Assembly (NCBI RefSeq): GCF_019977655.1
Contig: NZ_AP024849.1
Coordinates: 1,335,001-1,399,000, forward strand
DNA length: 64,000 bases
Source: Clostridium gelidum
GTDB taxonomy: Bacteria; Bacillota; Clostridia; Clostridiales; Clostridiaceae
Direction: 5' to 3'
Shown one piece after another: positions 11,611 to 20,584 of the stretch. The translations under genes were made by a program, and so were the position numbers. Position 1 is the first letter of the stretch, and each line of letters begins with the position of its first letter. Below the pieces are notes generated by a model, which was given only the letters and a program-made list of their open reading frames with translations, searched no databases and was not told where the DNA came from.

Positions 11611-12437
11611 TGTTTAGTTTGAAAAAATCTGTTAGTACTATAATAGTAAATATTATAGCGATATTTATTAGTTTAATTGTTTTAATACCTATGGTAGTAT
11701 TATTCATTAATTCTTTTAAGACAAAAGGAGAATCAAACAAGATGTCTCTTTCTCTCCCAAAAGAATGGATATTTGAAAATTATAAAATAGTAATTGAACA
11801 AGGAAAATTAATTTCCTCCTTTTTTAATAGTCTTTTGTATGCCTCAGTTAGTTGTTTAATTATTACAATTGTTGTATCGGCAGCAGCTTTTGTTATAGCA
11901 AGGAATCGAAGAGGAATTAATAATTTTATATACTATTTCATTATTTCTGGTATAGCAATACCTATAAATAATGTTGCACTTATGAAAGTATTGCAAGTCT
12001 TTCATCTTGTGAATACTAGACCTGGTATTATTCTGATTTATGCGGCAATTAATATTCCACTTAGTTTATTCTTATCTTATGGTTTTATTTCAACAATTCC
12101 TAGAGAAATAGATGAAGCCGCAGTTCTTGATGGATGTGGACCAGTTAGATTGTTTGTTAGTATAATTTTACCACTATTAAAACCGATTCTTTCAACTTTA
12201 TTCGTTTTGAATTTTATGGCTGTGTGGAATGACTTTACTATGCCACTTTATTATTTAAATAATTCAGCAAAATGGCCAATGACTTTAGCTGTTTATAATT
12301 TCTTTGGAGCGTTTGAAAATTCATGGAATTTAGTTAGTGCAGATATAATGTTGACATTGATTCCTGTTCTGGTTGTATTTATATTAGGACAAAAGTATAT
12401 TGTTGGAGGAGTGGCAGCAGGATCTGTAAAAGGTTAA
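11610..12437 (+). CDS. ABC sugar transporter permease, MalG/AraQ type
   Basis: A 275-residue permease with six predicted helices, second half of the channel. The EAA loop is EIDEAAVLDGCGPVRLFVSIILPLLKP and the C terminus has the family's KYIVGGVAAGSVKG end. Translation is coupled to the upstream permease through the overlapping TAATG, with AAGGAGG inside the upstream gene. No ATP-binding subunit follows; the next gene is a glycosidase, so an orphan multitask ATPase is expected from elsewhere in the genome. Confidence 0.9.
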   Translation: MFSLKKSVSTIIVNIIAIFISLIVLIPMVVLFINSFKTKGESNKMSLSLPKEWIFENYKIVIEQGKLISSFFNSLLYASVSCLIITIVVSAAAFVIARNRRGINNFIYYFIISGIAIPINNVALMKVLQVFHLVNTRPGIILIYAAINIPLSLFLSYGFISTIPREIDEAAVLDGCGPVRLFVSIILPLLKPILSTLFVLNFMAVWNDFTMPLYYLNNSAKWPMTLAVYNFFGAFENSWNLVSADIMLTLIPVLVVFILGQKYIVGGVAAGSVKG

Positions 12438-12480
12438 TATAAAAAAGTATTATTAAAAATATATAATAGGAGTGGTTCAT

Positions 12481-14829
12481 ATGAAATTTAGTAATGGTTG
12501 TTGGATAAACAAGGCAGGATATCAAGTGTTTAGTCCTCAAGAGGTTTATAGTACTAAGATTGAAGAAGATGCATTAACAATATATGTACCTTGTAACAAA
12601 ATAAATGGTAGAGGGGACACTCTTGGAGGACCTGTTATAACATATAAAATTTCATCGCCTATGGAAAATGTAATAAGAGTTAGAGCGTATCATTATATGG
12701 GAAAGAAAAAGAAAACTCCAAGTTTTGATATTTATGAAGCTGAAAATACTAAGGTGAAAATTGAAGATAATGAAAAAGACGTTTTATTTAAATCAGGAAA
12801 TCTTAAAATGGTTATAAATAAAGAGTTATGGGCAATGAGTTTTTATAAAGGAGATAAAAAAATAACCTCCAGTATGTTTAAAAGTTTAGCATATGTAAAA
12901 ACTTCAGAGGAAAGAACTTTTATGCATGTTTCAGATGATGACGTTTTTATGAAAGAAGAATTACAATTATCTGTAGGAGAATTAGTTTATGGATTAGGGG
13001 AAAGATTTACGCCGCTAGTAAAGAATGGGCAAAGTATTGATATATGGAATGAAGATGGCGGAACAAGTACAGAACAATCATATAAAAATATTCCTTTTTA
13101 TATGACTAATAAGGGATATGGTGTATTTGTAAATCATGCAGAAAAAGTATCTTTTGAGGTAGGATCAGAGAAAGTTAGTAAAGTTCAATTTAGTGTTCCA
13201 GGAGAATGCTTGGATTATTTCATAATTAGTGGAGAATCCATGAAAGAGGTTATTGAAAATTATACAAGCTTAACTGGAAAACCAGCATTACTGCCAGCAT
13301 GGTCATTTGGATTATGGCTAACAACATCTTTTACTACAAATTATGACGAAAAGACTGTAACTGAATTTGTAGATGGAATGGCAGAAAGAGATATTCCACT
13401 TAGAGTATTCCATTTTGATTGTTTCTGGATGAAAGATTTTAACTGGTGTAACTTTGAATGGGACACGCGAGTATTTCCAGATCCTAAAGGAATGCTAAAG
13501 AGACTAAAAGAAAAAGGATTAAAAATATGTGTTTGGATTAATCCGTATATTGGTCAAGAGTCAAAACTATTTGATGAAGGTATGGAAAATGGATATTTAT
13601 TAAAAAAACCTAATGGTGATGTTTGGCAATGGGATATGTGGCAACCTGCTATGGGAATTGTAGATTTTACAAATCCAGATGCATGCACATGGTATTCAAA
13701 TAAACTTAAAGAATTGATTGAGATGGGAGTGGATTGCTTTAAGACTGATTTCGGTGAACGTATACCGACTGAAGTAGCTTATTTTGATGGATCAGATCCA
13801 TACAAGATGCATAATTATTATACTCAAATATATAATAAGGTAGTATTTGATACTATTAAAGAAAACATAGGAGAAAAGGAAGCCGTATTATTTGCAAGAT
13901 CAGCTACAGCAGGAGGACAACAATTTCCAGTACATTGGGGTGGAGATTGTGAAGCAAATTATGAATCAATGGGAGAAAGTTTAAGAGGCGGATTATCACT
14001 TTGTATGTCTGGTTTTGGATTTTGGAGTCATGATATAGGTGGCTTTGAGAGTACAGCAACAGCAGATCTTTATAAGAGATGGGTAGCCTTTGGATTATTA
14101 TCATCTCACAGTAGATTACATGGAAGCAGTTCATATAGAGTACCATGGTTATATGACGAAGAAGCTTGTGATGTAGTTAGATTTTTCACTAAGTTAAAAT
14201 GCAGTATAATGCCGTACCTTTATAATATATCTAGTAATGCATCTAAAAAAGGTATTCCTGTTATGAGAGCTATGGTATTAGAATTTCAAGATGATCCAGC
14301 TTGCAGCTATTTAGATAAACAATATATGCTTGGAGATTCAATTCTAGTTGCACCTATTTTTAATGAAGATGGAGAAGCAAGTTATTATTTACCAGAAGGA
14401 AATTGGACAAATTTCATAAGTGGAAAGAAATATAATGGTGGCAGATGGATTAAGGAAGCACATAGTTATTTAAGTGTACCTATGATGATAAAGGAAAACA
14501 GTTTAATTGCTACTGGATATGAAGATTCAAAACCAGATTATGATTATAGAAATAATATATCAATTCAGGCATATGAATTAAAAGATAATATAAAAGCAAA
14601 AACTACTGTTATAGATATGAATGGTAATAAAACTCTTAAGGTAGAAGTTCTAAAAGAAGGATATCAAATTAGTGTTAAATCTACTGGAAGAGATGGTGAT
14701 TGGACTTTAATATTAAAGAATGTATCAAATATAACTAAGGTTGATGGAGGAAAATTTATAATTGAAGGTGAGGATACTAAGATTTTATTAAACTCTGGAA
14801 ATTGCAAATGCATATGTTATTTAAACTAA
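12481..14829 (+). CDS. yicI: Alpha-xylosidase, glycoside hydrolase family 31 (YicI-like)
   Basis: A 782-residue cytosolic enzyme that removes alpha-1,6-linked xylose from the non-reducing end of xyloglucan oligosaccharides or isoprimeverose. An N-terminal mutarotase-like beta-sandwich precedes the (beta/alpha)8 barrel. The predicted nucleophile is D423 in CFKTDFGERIPTE and the acid/base is D489 in HWGGDCEANYESM, close to the YicI positions 416 and 482. The SHSRLHGSSSYRVPW segment is typical of the alpha-xylosidase branch. C-terminal beta domains follow. I use ATG 12481, nine bases after TAGGAG, rather than the GTG at 12472. No signal peptide, so it works on imported sugar. Confidence 0.9.
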   Translation: MKFSNGCWINKAGYQVFSPQEVYSTKIEEDALTIYVPCNKINGRGDTLGGPVITYKISSPMENVIRVRAYHYMGKKKKTPSFDIYEAENTKVKIEDNEKDVLFKSGNLKMVINKELWAMSFYKGDKKITSSMFKSLAYVKTSEERTFMHVSDDDVFMKEELQLSVGELVYGLGERFTPLVKNGQSIDIWNEDGGTSTEQSYKNIPFYMTNKGYGVFVNHAEKVSFEVGSEKVSKVQFSVPGECLDYFIISGESMKEVIENYTSLTGKPALLPAWSFGLWLTTSFTTNYDEKTVTEFVDGMAERDIPLRVFHFDCFWMKDFNWCNFEWDTRVFPDPKGMLKRLKEKGLKICVWINPYIGQESKLFDEGMENGYLLKKPNGDVWQWDMWQPAMGIVDFTNPDACTWYSNKLKELIEMGVDCFKTDFGERIPTEVAYFDGSDPYKMHNYYTQIYNKVVFDTIKENIGEKEAVLFARSATAGGQQFPVHWGGDCEANYESMGESLRGGLSLCMSGFGFWSHDIGGFESTATADLYKRWVAFGLLSSHSRLHGSSSYRVPWLYDEEACDVVRFFTKLKCSIMPYLYNISSNASKKGIPVMRAMVLEFQDDPACSYLDKQYMLGDSILVAPIFNEDGEASYYLPEGNWTNFISGKKYNGGRWIKEAHSYLSVPMMIKENSLIATGYEDSKPDYDYRNNISIQAYELKDNIKAKTTVIDMNGNKTLKVEVLKEGYQISVKSTGRDGDWTLILKNVSNITKVDGGKFIIEGEDTKILLNSGNCKCICYLN

Positions 14830-14834
14830 TTAAA

Positions 14835-14856
14835 TAGGAAGGGGAAACCCTTCCTA
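14835..14856 (+). other. Intercistronic GNRA-capped hairpin
   Basis: A 9-bp perfect stem, TAGGAAGGG / CCCTTCCTA, is closed by a GAAA tetraloop and lies between the GH31 stop and the GH3 ribosome site. There is no T-run, so it is more likely an mRNA stability or processing element than a full terminator. Confidence 0.7.
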
Positions 14857-14895
14857 CTTAGTTATAAAATATAGTAGAAAACTTGGAGGAAAGTA

Positions 14896-17109
14896 ATGAA
14901 AAAAACAATTAATTCAGACTTCTTCTTAAAGCAAATAGATGCTGATTCAAGAGGGATAGAAGCTAATATTAAAAATGCAACCATGGTTGAAAATAAAATA
15001 GATGAAACAATATCAAAGCTTACATTGAAAGAAAAGGTTAGTATGTGCCATGGTGCAGGATTATTTAGAACACAGGGGGTTGAAAGACTAAACATTCTAC
15101 CTATAAAAATGTCAGATGGACCAATGGGAGTAAGACATGAATTTCCAGATGATAGTTGGACACCGATTGGAAATTCTGATGATTATGTTACTTATCTTCC
15201 TTGTAATACTGCACTAGCTGCAACATGGAGTACAGATTTAGCTTATGAAGCAGGTGAGGTATTAGGAAAAGAAGCAAGGGGAAGAGGAAAGGACTTTATT
15301 TTAGGACCAGGAATAAATATTATTAGAAGTCCCCTTTGTGGAAGAAACTTTGAATATATGTCTGAAGATCCATACCTAACATCTAAGATGGCAGTGCCTT
15401 TTATAAAAGGGGTTCAGGAAAAAAATGATATTTCAGTATGTGTAAAACATTTTGCAGTTAATAATCAAGAAACAGAAAGATTAAATGTGGAACCGGAGTT
15501 AGATGAAAGAACTCTAAGAGAGATATATTTACCAGCTTTTGAGGCAGCAGTTAAAGAAGGAAATGCTTACGCTATAATGACTGCATATAATAAATTATTT
15601 GGACATTATTGCTCCCATAATAAATATTTAATAAAAAAAATATTAGAGGAGGAATGGGGATTTGATGGAGTTGTTATATCAGATTGGGGTGCAATACATG
15701 ATACTGTAGAAGCAGCCAATGCTGGCATGGATATAGAAATGAGTGTTACAACTAATTTTGATGAATACTATTTTGCAAATCCTTTAATTAAGGCTGTAAA
15801 AGAAGGGGAAATTAGTGAAAAAGTTATAGATGAAAAAATAAAAAGAATTTTAAGACTGATGTATAAGATAAATATGTTTTCTGATAATAGGGAAAGAGGA
15901 GAGTATAATTCTGAAGAAAACAGAAAAAAAACCTTAGATATTGCTAGAGAATCAATTGTATTATTAAAAAATGAAAGACAAATTCTTCCGTTAGAAGACA
16001 AAAAAATAAAAACTTTAGGGGTAATAGGAGAAAATGCAAACATAACTCATTCTAATGGAGGAGTAAGTGCAGAAATAAAAGCTTTATATGAAATTACTCC
16101 ACTTCTTGGAATAAATATGAGACTTGGTGGCCAAACTCAAGTAAAATATGCAAAAGGATATAGTAACAATAAATATCTAAAAGAGGAATTAATAAACGAA
16201 GCAGTAGAACTAGCAAAATCATGTGATGCTGTAATAATTATAGGTGGATTAAAACATATATCAGAAGACTTGGAGCTGGAGAATAACGGAATTACAGTAA
16301 TTAAGAATGACAAAATAAAACGTAGAATTGATAGCGAGGGTTATGATAGAACAGATTTAGAACTTCCATATGAGCAAGATGATCTTATAAAAAGAGTTTT
16401 AGAAGTAAATAAAAATGCAATTGTGGTAATGTTAAGTGGATCACCAGTTAATATGACAAGATGGATAGATGATGCTTCAGCTGTTGTTCAAACTTGGTAT
16501 AACGGAATGGAAGGTGGAACAGCATTGGCAGAAGTGCTTTTTGGAGATGTAAATCCATCTGGAAAACTACCTATAACTTTCCCAAGGAAGCTAGAGGATT
16601 GCCCAGCACATAAGATAGGAGAATTTCCGGGTGGGGAAAAGGTTAAATATAGTGAGGGTGTGTTTGTTGGATATAGATATTTTTCATCTTATGATATAGA
16701 ACCACTATTTTGTTTTGGACATGGACTTTCATACACAAATTTCAAATATGAAGATTTACAAGTTTTAGTAGAAGGAGATAAAGATGATATAAATATATCT
16801 ATTATTTTAAAAATATCTAATTGTGGTCAAAAGACAGGAAAAGAAGTTATACAAGTTTATATTAATGATGAAGAATCATGTGTAGAGAGACCTAAAATAG
16901 AGTTAAAAGGATTTTCTAAGGTTTCCTTAGAAGCTAATGAAAGTAAAGAAGTCAAAATAAAATTAGGTAAAAAATCATTAGCATATTATAGTATTGAAGA
17001 AAGTAAATGGGTTATTCAAAAGGGTAAATTCAATATATTTGTGGCTAGTTCCTCAATGGATATAAGATTAAAAGAACAAATTGATATAAAATCAACTTAT
17101 AAATTTTAA
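14896..17109 (+). CDS. Beta-glucosidase / beta-xylosidase, glycoside hydrolase family 3
   Basis: A 737-residue GH3 enzyme without a signal peptide. The (beta/alpha)8 domain (LTLKEKVSMCHGAGLF ... MSDGPMGVR ... NFEYMSEDPYL ... VKHFAVNNQETER) has the predicted nucleophile D263 in GVVISDWGA. The alpha/beta sandwich follows (ESIVLLKNERQILPL ... SGSPVNMTRWID ... WYNGMEGGTALAEVLFGDVNPSGKLPITFP), and a C-terminal fibronectin-III-like domain (YEDLQVLVEG... to the end). It should release glucose (or xylose) from the backbone of oligosaccharides trimmed by the GH31 enzyme. It is the last gene of the operon; a terminator follows at 17.2 kb. Confidence 0.9.
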   Translation: MKKTINSDFFLKQIDADSRGIEANIKNATMVENKIDETISKLTLKEKVSMCHGAGLFRTQGVERLNILPIKMSDGPMGVRHEFPDDSWTPIGNSDDYVTYLPCNTALAATWSTDLAYEAGEVLGKEARGRGKDFILGPGINIIRSPLCGRNFEYMSEDPYLTSKMAVPFIKGVQEKNDISVCVKHFAVNNQETERLNVEPELDERTLREIYLPAFEAAVKEGNAYAIMTAYNKLFGHYCSHNKYLIKKILEEEWGFDGVVISDWGAIHDTVEAANAGMDIEMSVTTNFDEYYFANPLIKAVKEGEISEKVIDEKIKRILRLMYKINMFSDNRERGEYNSEENRKKTLDIARESIVLLKNERQILPLEDKKIKTLGVIGENANITHSNGGVSAEIKALYEITPLLGINMRLGGQTQVKYAKGYSNNKYLKEELINEAVELAKSCDAVIIIGGLKHISEDLELENNGITVIKNDKIKRRIDSEGYDRTDLELPYEQDDLIKRVLEVNKNAIVVMLSGSPVNMTRWIDDASAVVQTWYNGMEGGTALAEVLFGDVNPSGKLPITFPRKLEDCPAHKIGEFPGGEKVKYSEGVFVGYRYFSSYDIEPLFCFGHGLSYTNFKYEDLQVLVEGDKDDINISIILKISNCGQKTGKEVIQVYINDEESCVERPKIELKGFSKVSLEANESKEVKIKLGKKSLAYYSIEESKWVIQKGKFNIFVASSSMDIRLKEQIDIKSTYKF

Positions 17110-17164
17110 AGCAGTAAAATTTAATTATTAGAATTAAGGATAAATAAAATAATGATATATAAAT

Positions 17165-17212
17165 AAACTAGAAGCTAAACAACTATTATCAGTGTTTTCC
17201 TTCTAGTTTTTT
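17165..17212 (+). terminator. Terminator of the GH31/GH3 operon, near-copy of the one at 6.4 kb
   Basis: AAACTAGAAG (17165-17174) pairs with CTTCTAGTTT (17200-17209), with extra pairing of AACA and TGTT inside, and a T-run follows. Loop and flanks match the 6378-6424 terminator closely, including CTAAACAA, TATTAT and AGTGTTT at the same spacing. Confidence 0.85.
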
Positions 17213-17307
17213 ATTAATATTATGATAATAAATTATTTTAATTAATGATACAATAAAAGGAAAGACAAAATAACAAAGAAAGTCAAATGATTTTAGGAGG
17301 AATTAAC

Positions 17308-19083
17308 ATGGAATTAAATTGGAGTTTAAAAGAAATATATTCAGCCTTTAATAGTGATGAATTTAAGAAGGATCTAGAAAAGCTTACTAAGGTTATAGAA
17401 GATATTAATATATGGGCTACGGATGTAACTAGAGATAAAGAAAATTTAACTAGAAAATTAGAAGAGTATATAAATAAATTTACAATAGTTACAGAGTTAT
17501 CTAATAAACTTGGTATTTTTATAAATCTTAGCTTAAGTGTAAATACAAAAGATAAAGAGGCACTAAAGTATTCAGATATTTTAGAAAAGCTATTAACAAA
17601 TTTAGTAGAGAGTTCTACGAAGCTTGAAAAATATATTAGTAATATAGATGGAATTGATGATATTATAAATAAATCTGAAGTGCTTAAAGAACACGAATTT
17701 GTTTTGAAGGATATAATTGAGCAAAGTAAGTATTTGTTGGGTGATAAAGAAGAAAATATAATAGCAAATATGAAGAATACTGGTTCTAATGCTTGGATTA
17801 AACTTAAGGATAATTTGATTTCAACATTAATGGTAGATATTGAAGAAGATAATGAAATTAAAGAAGTCCCTTTAACTATAGTTTTGAATATGGCTTATGA
17901 TAAGGATTCAAAAGTAAGAAGGAAAGCCTACGAGGCAGAAATAAAATCTTACAAAAAAGTAGAAGAAGGGGTAGCGGCAGCACTAAATGCTATAAAAGGT
18001 GAGGTATTAACTGTTTGTGATGCACGAGGATATAGATCTCCTTTAGATAAAACACTTATAGATTCAAGAATGAATGAAGAATCATTAGAAGCAATGTTTT
18101 CAGCGATGAAAGAAAGTCTTCCTATTTTTAGAAAATATTTAAGAAGAAAAGGAGAACTGCTTGGACATAAAAATGGTCTGCCATTTTATGATTTGTATGC
18201 ACCAGTTTGCGAAGCTGATATGAAGTTTTCCTATGAAGATGGAACGAAGTTTGTAGAAAAGAACTTTAGAACATTTAGTGATAATTTAGGAGATTTCGCC
18301 AGTAAAGCAATAAATAAAAATTGGATAGATGTTAAGCCAAGAGAAGGTAAAGTAGGTGGAGCCTTTTGTGAAAATCTACATTTTATTGGAGAAAGCAGAA
18401 TACTATTAAATTATGGAGATAATTTTGGTGATGTAGTAACTCTAGCTCATGAATTAGGTCATGGTTTTCATGGAGAATGTTTAAATAATGAAACTACATT
18501 AAATTCAGATTATCCAATGCCAATAGCAGAAACAGCATCTACTTTTTGTGAAACAATAATTAAGAAAGCTGCAATTAAAGATGCAACTAAAGATGAAGCA
18601 TTAACTATTCTTGAAACTGAAATTAGTGATTGTACCCAAGTAATTGTTGATATATATTCTAGATTCTTATTTGAAAAGTCATTTTTTGAAGCAAGAAAAG
18701 AAAGTGCCTTAAGCGTTGATGAAATAAAAGAACTTATGCTAAATGCTCAAAGAGAAGCTTATGGAGATGGATTAGATCCTAATTTTTTACATCCATATAT
18801 GTGGACATGGAAACCACATTATTATGATGCAGAGTATAATTATTATAATTTTCCATATGCATTTGGATTACTTTTTGCAAAAGGATTATACGCTGAATAT
18901 ATCAAAAAGGGGAAGGCTTTTGCTGAAGACTATGAAAAATTGCTTTCAATTACAGGAAAAAATAAAATAGCTGATGTAGCAAAGGTTATGGGTATAGATA
19001 TAAATGATAAGGAATTTTGGCGAAATTCTTTAAAGACAATTGAAGAAGATATAAAAGAGTTTATTGAGCTTAGTAATAAATAA
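17308..19083 (+). CDS. pepF: Oligoendopeptidase F (M3 metallopeptidase)
   Basis: A 591-residue cytosolic zinc peptidase that degrades short peptides. The M3 signature is HELGHGFHGE with zinc ligands H381 and H385 and catalytic E382; the third ligand should be the Glu in MPIAETASTFCE. The N-terminal helical PepF domain and the C-terminal HPYMWTWKPHYYDAEYNYYNFPYAFG block are both present, and the length matches the family (about 600). ATG 17308 was chosen over the open frame from 17287 because TAGGAGG precedes it by 6 nt. It is monocistronic, with no functional link to its neighbours visible. Confidence 0.93.
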   Translation: MELNWSLKEIYSAFNSDEFKKDLEKLTKVIEDINIWATDVTRDKENLTRKLEEYINKFTIVTELSNKLGIFINLSLSVNTKDKEALKYSDILEKLLTNLVESSTKLEKYISNIDGIDDIINKSEVLKEHEFVLKDIIEQSKYLLGDKEENIIANMKNTGSNAWIKLKDNLISTLMVDIEEDNEIKEVPLTIVLNMAYDKDSKVRRKAYEAEIKSYKKVEEGVAAALNAIKGEVLTVCDARGYRSPLDKTLIDSRMNEESLEAMFSAMKESLPIFRKYLRRKGELLGHKNGLPFYDLYAPVCEADMKFSYEDGTKFVEKNFRTFSDNLGDFASKAINKNWIDVKPREGKVGGAFCENLHFIGESRILLNYGDNFGDVVTLAHELGHGFHGECLNNETTLNSDYPMPIAETASTFCETIIKKAAIKDATKDEALTILETEISDCTQVIVDIYSRFLFEKSFFEARKESALSVDEIKELMLNAQREAYGDGLDPNFLHPYMWTWKPHYYDAEYNYYNFPYAFGLLFAKGLYAEYIKKGKAFAEDYEKLLSITGKNKIADVAKVMGIDINDKEFWRNSLKTIEEDIKEFIELSNK

Positions 19084-19209
19084 TATATAGAATTTATCAA
19101 TTGGGATATGTTAATATATTTTTATGAAATAGATAAGGCGTATCCTAAAATAGCAAATTAGCATCGGTATGCGTAATTAAAGGAATATAATAATAGGAGG
19201 CGTTAAAAC

Positions 19210-19968
19210 ATGAAGATATTTTATAACTCAGCAACTGGAAATTCATTGTATGTTGCAAAAACAATAAGAGATGAAATCAAAGACTGTGAATTAATTTCTA
19301 TGAGCAAAGCATTAAAAGAAAATAAAATTGAATATTATGAAGATGTAATTGGATTTATATATCCGATTCACTGTTCAGGATTACCAATTGTAGTTAATGA
19401 ATTTGTTTCAAAGTTAAAAATAAATAAGGAAACATATATTTTTGCAATTGGAGTTACTGGAGGCGGTGGTGCAGATATTAGCTTCAGTCAAATAAACAAA
19501 TTATTACCTAATAAAATTAAAATAAGTAATTACTGTACTATTAAATATATTTCAAATTATACAAGAGCAGGTAGGAATCCTTCAGAAAAAAGGGCTAAAG
19601 ATGCAATAAAGGAAAATGAAAGTAAGTTATTGGAGTTTATAGAATCTCTTAAAAAAAGAGAGTGTAAAGAGAAAGACTTTAAAGGTGGAATTGGCATCTT
19701 AGGACATATAATGTGGAAAGATTATTATAAGAACAAAGACAAGAATTTTAATGTAAATGATAAGTGTATTGGATGCAATATGTGCGAAAAAGTATGCCCC
19801 GTAGATAATATTATAATGGAGAATAATAAACCAAAATGGTCTGGTAAATGCACTGATTGCATGGCATGTATAAACATATGCCCTAAAGAAGCAATAAATA
19901 TTGGAAAATCTACTATTAAAAAAAATAGATACTTAAATCCATATATTAAAAGAGAAGAATTATTGTAA
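19210..19968 (+). CDS. EFR1-type ferrodoxin: flavodoxin fold plus two [4Fe-4S] clusters
   Basis: A 252-residue electron-transfer protein. The N terminus is a flavodoxin-like FMN site (FYNSATGNSLYVAK). The C terminus has two CxxCxxCxxxCP clusters: CIGCNMCEKVCP and CTDCMACINICP. This fusion is the EFR1 family common in anaerobic Firmicutes; it probably passes electrons between ferredoxin-type donors and a flavin acceptor, with no known fixed partner. The TAGGAGGCG ribosome site is strong and a terminator follows 10 nt after the stop, so it is expressed alone. Confidence 0.88.
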   Translation: MKIFYNSATGNSLYVAKTIRDEIKDCELISMSKALKENKIEYYEDVIGFIYPIHCSGLPIVVNEFVSKLKINKETYIFAIGVTGGGGADISFSQINKLLPNKIKISNYCTIKYISNYTRAGRNPSEKRAKDAIKENESKLLEFIESLKKRECKEKDFKGGIGILGHIMWKDYYKNKDKNFNVNDKCIGCNMCEKVCPVDNIIMENNKPKWSGKCTDCMACINICPKEAINIGKSTIKKNRYLNPYIKREELL

Positions 19969-19977
19969 ATTTAAAAG

Positions 19978-20009
19978 ACAGCATGATAAACAAATTCATG
20001 CTGTTTTTA
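19978..20009 (+). terminator. Rho-independent terminator
   Basis: ACAGCATGA (19978-19986) pairs with TCATGCTGT (19996-20004), followed by five T. It ends the EFR1 transcript ahead of the MarR promoter. Confidence 0.88.
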
Positions 20010-20024
20010 AACTGTGTCTAAGAA

Positions 20025-20069
20025 TTGACAAATAGCATAATTTAAAATATAATTAGTTAGAAATCTAAC
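20025..20069 (+). promoter_or_regulatory. Consensus promoter with MarR operator
   Basis: A perfect -35 TTGACA (20025-20030), 17-nt spacer and perfect -10 TATAAT (20048-20053) are followed two bases later by the palindrome GTTAGAAATCTAAC (20056-20069), which would cover the transcription start. A second copy lies at 20553. A consensus promoter masked by a palindrome is the classic arrangement of a self-repressing MarR gene. Binding is inferred. Confidence 0.85.
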
Positions 20070-20090
20070 AAAGTAGGAGTATGTAATTTT

Positions 20091-20525
20091 ATGAATGATA
20101 AAGAAATACATATTGGTAAAAAAATAATTATATTATCTAAGAGAATTCATAGAAAACTAGATAAAGATACTTCAAAATATGGTATAACAGGTGTTCAAGG
20201 TAGAATACTTGGTTTTATAAAACATAATTCTGAGAAAAGAGATATATTTCAAAAAGATATGGAAGAGGAGCTTGATATTCGACGTTCTTCAGTAACTAGT
20301 GTACTTCAATTAATGGAAAAAAATGGATATATTCAAAGAATAAGTGTATCTAAGGATGCAAGACTTAAAAAGATAATTCTTACAGAAAAAGGCACAGAGA
20401 TTCAAAGAAATGTAAAGAATCTTATTCTTGAACTTGAAAAATCTTTAATAGATGAATTAAGTGATGAAGAATTAGAGGTGTTAATTTCTTTAATAGAAAG
20501 ATTATCTAACAAAATTGCTGATTAA
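20091..20525 (+). CDS. MarR-family transcriptional repressor
   Basis: A 144-residue winged-helix regulator. The recognition region is DMEEELDIRRSSVTSVLQLMEKNGYIQR and the wing is VSKDARLKKIILTEKG. It begins 21 nt after a palindrome next to its own promoter and ends 27 nt before a second palindrome preceding the ABC exporter genes, so it very likely represses itself and the exporter until a toxic ligand binds. The start ATG follows TAGGAG by ten bases. Confidence 0.92.
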   Translation: MNDKEIHIGKKIIILSKRIHRKLDKDTSKYGITGVQGRILGFIKHNSEKRDIFQKDMEEELDIRRSSVTSVLQLMEKNGYIQRISVSKDARLKKIILTEKGTEIQRNVKNLILELEKSLIDELSDEELEVLISLIERLSNKIAD

Positions 20526-20552
20526 GAGCAAATTTTTTTTTAAGAAGTATTA

Positions 20553-20566
20553 GTTAGAAACCTAAC
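20553..20566 (+). promoter_or_regulatory. Second MarR operator, before the ABC exporter
   Basis: GTTAGAAACCTAAC differs by one base from the operator at 20056-20069. It lies between marR and the first exporter gene, just ahead of AAGGAGG. I see no convincing separate promoter, so it may act as a roadblock or reinforce repression of the whole operon. Confidence 0.75.
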
Positions 20567-20584
20567 AAAAAAGGAGGAAAATTT

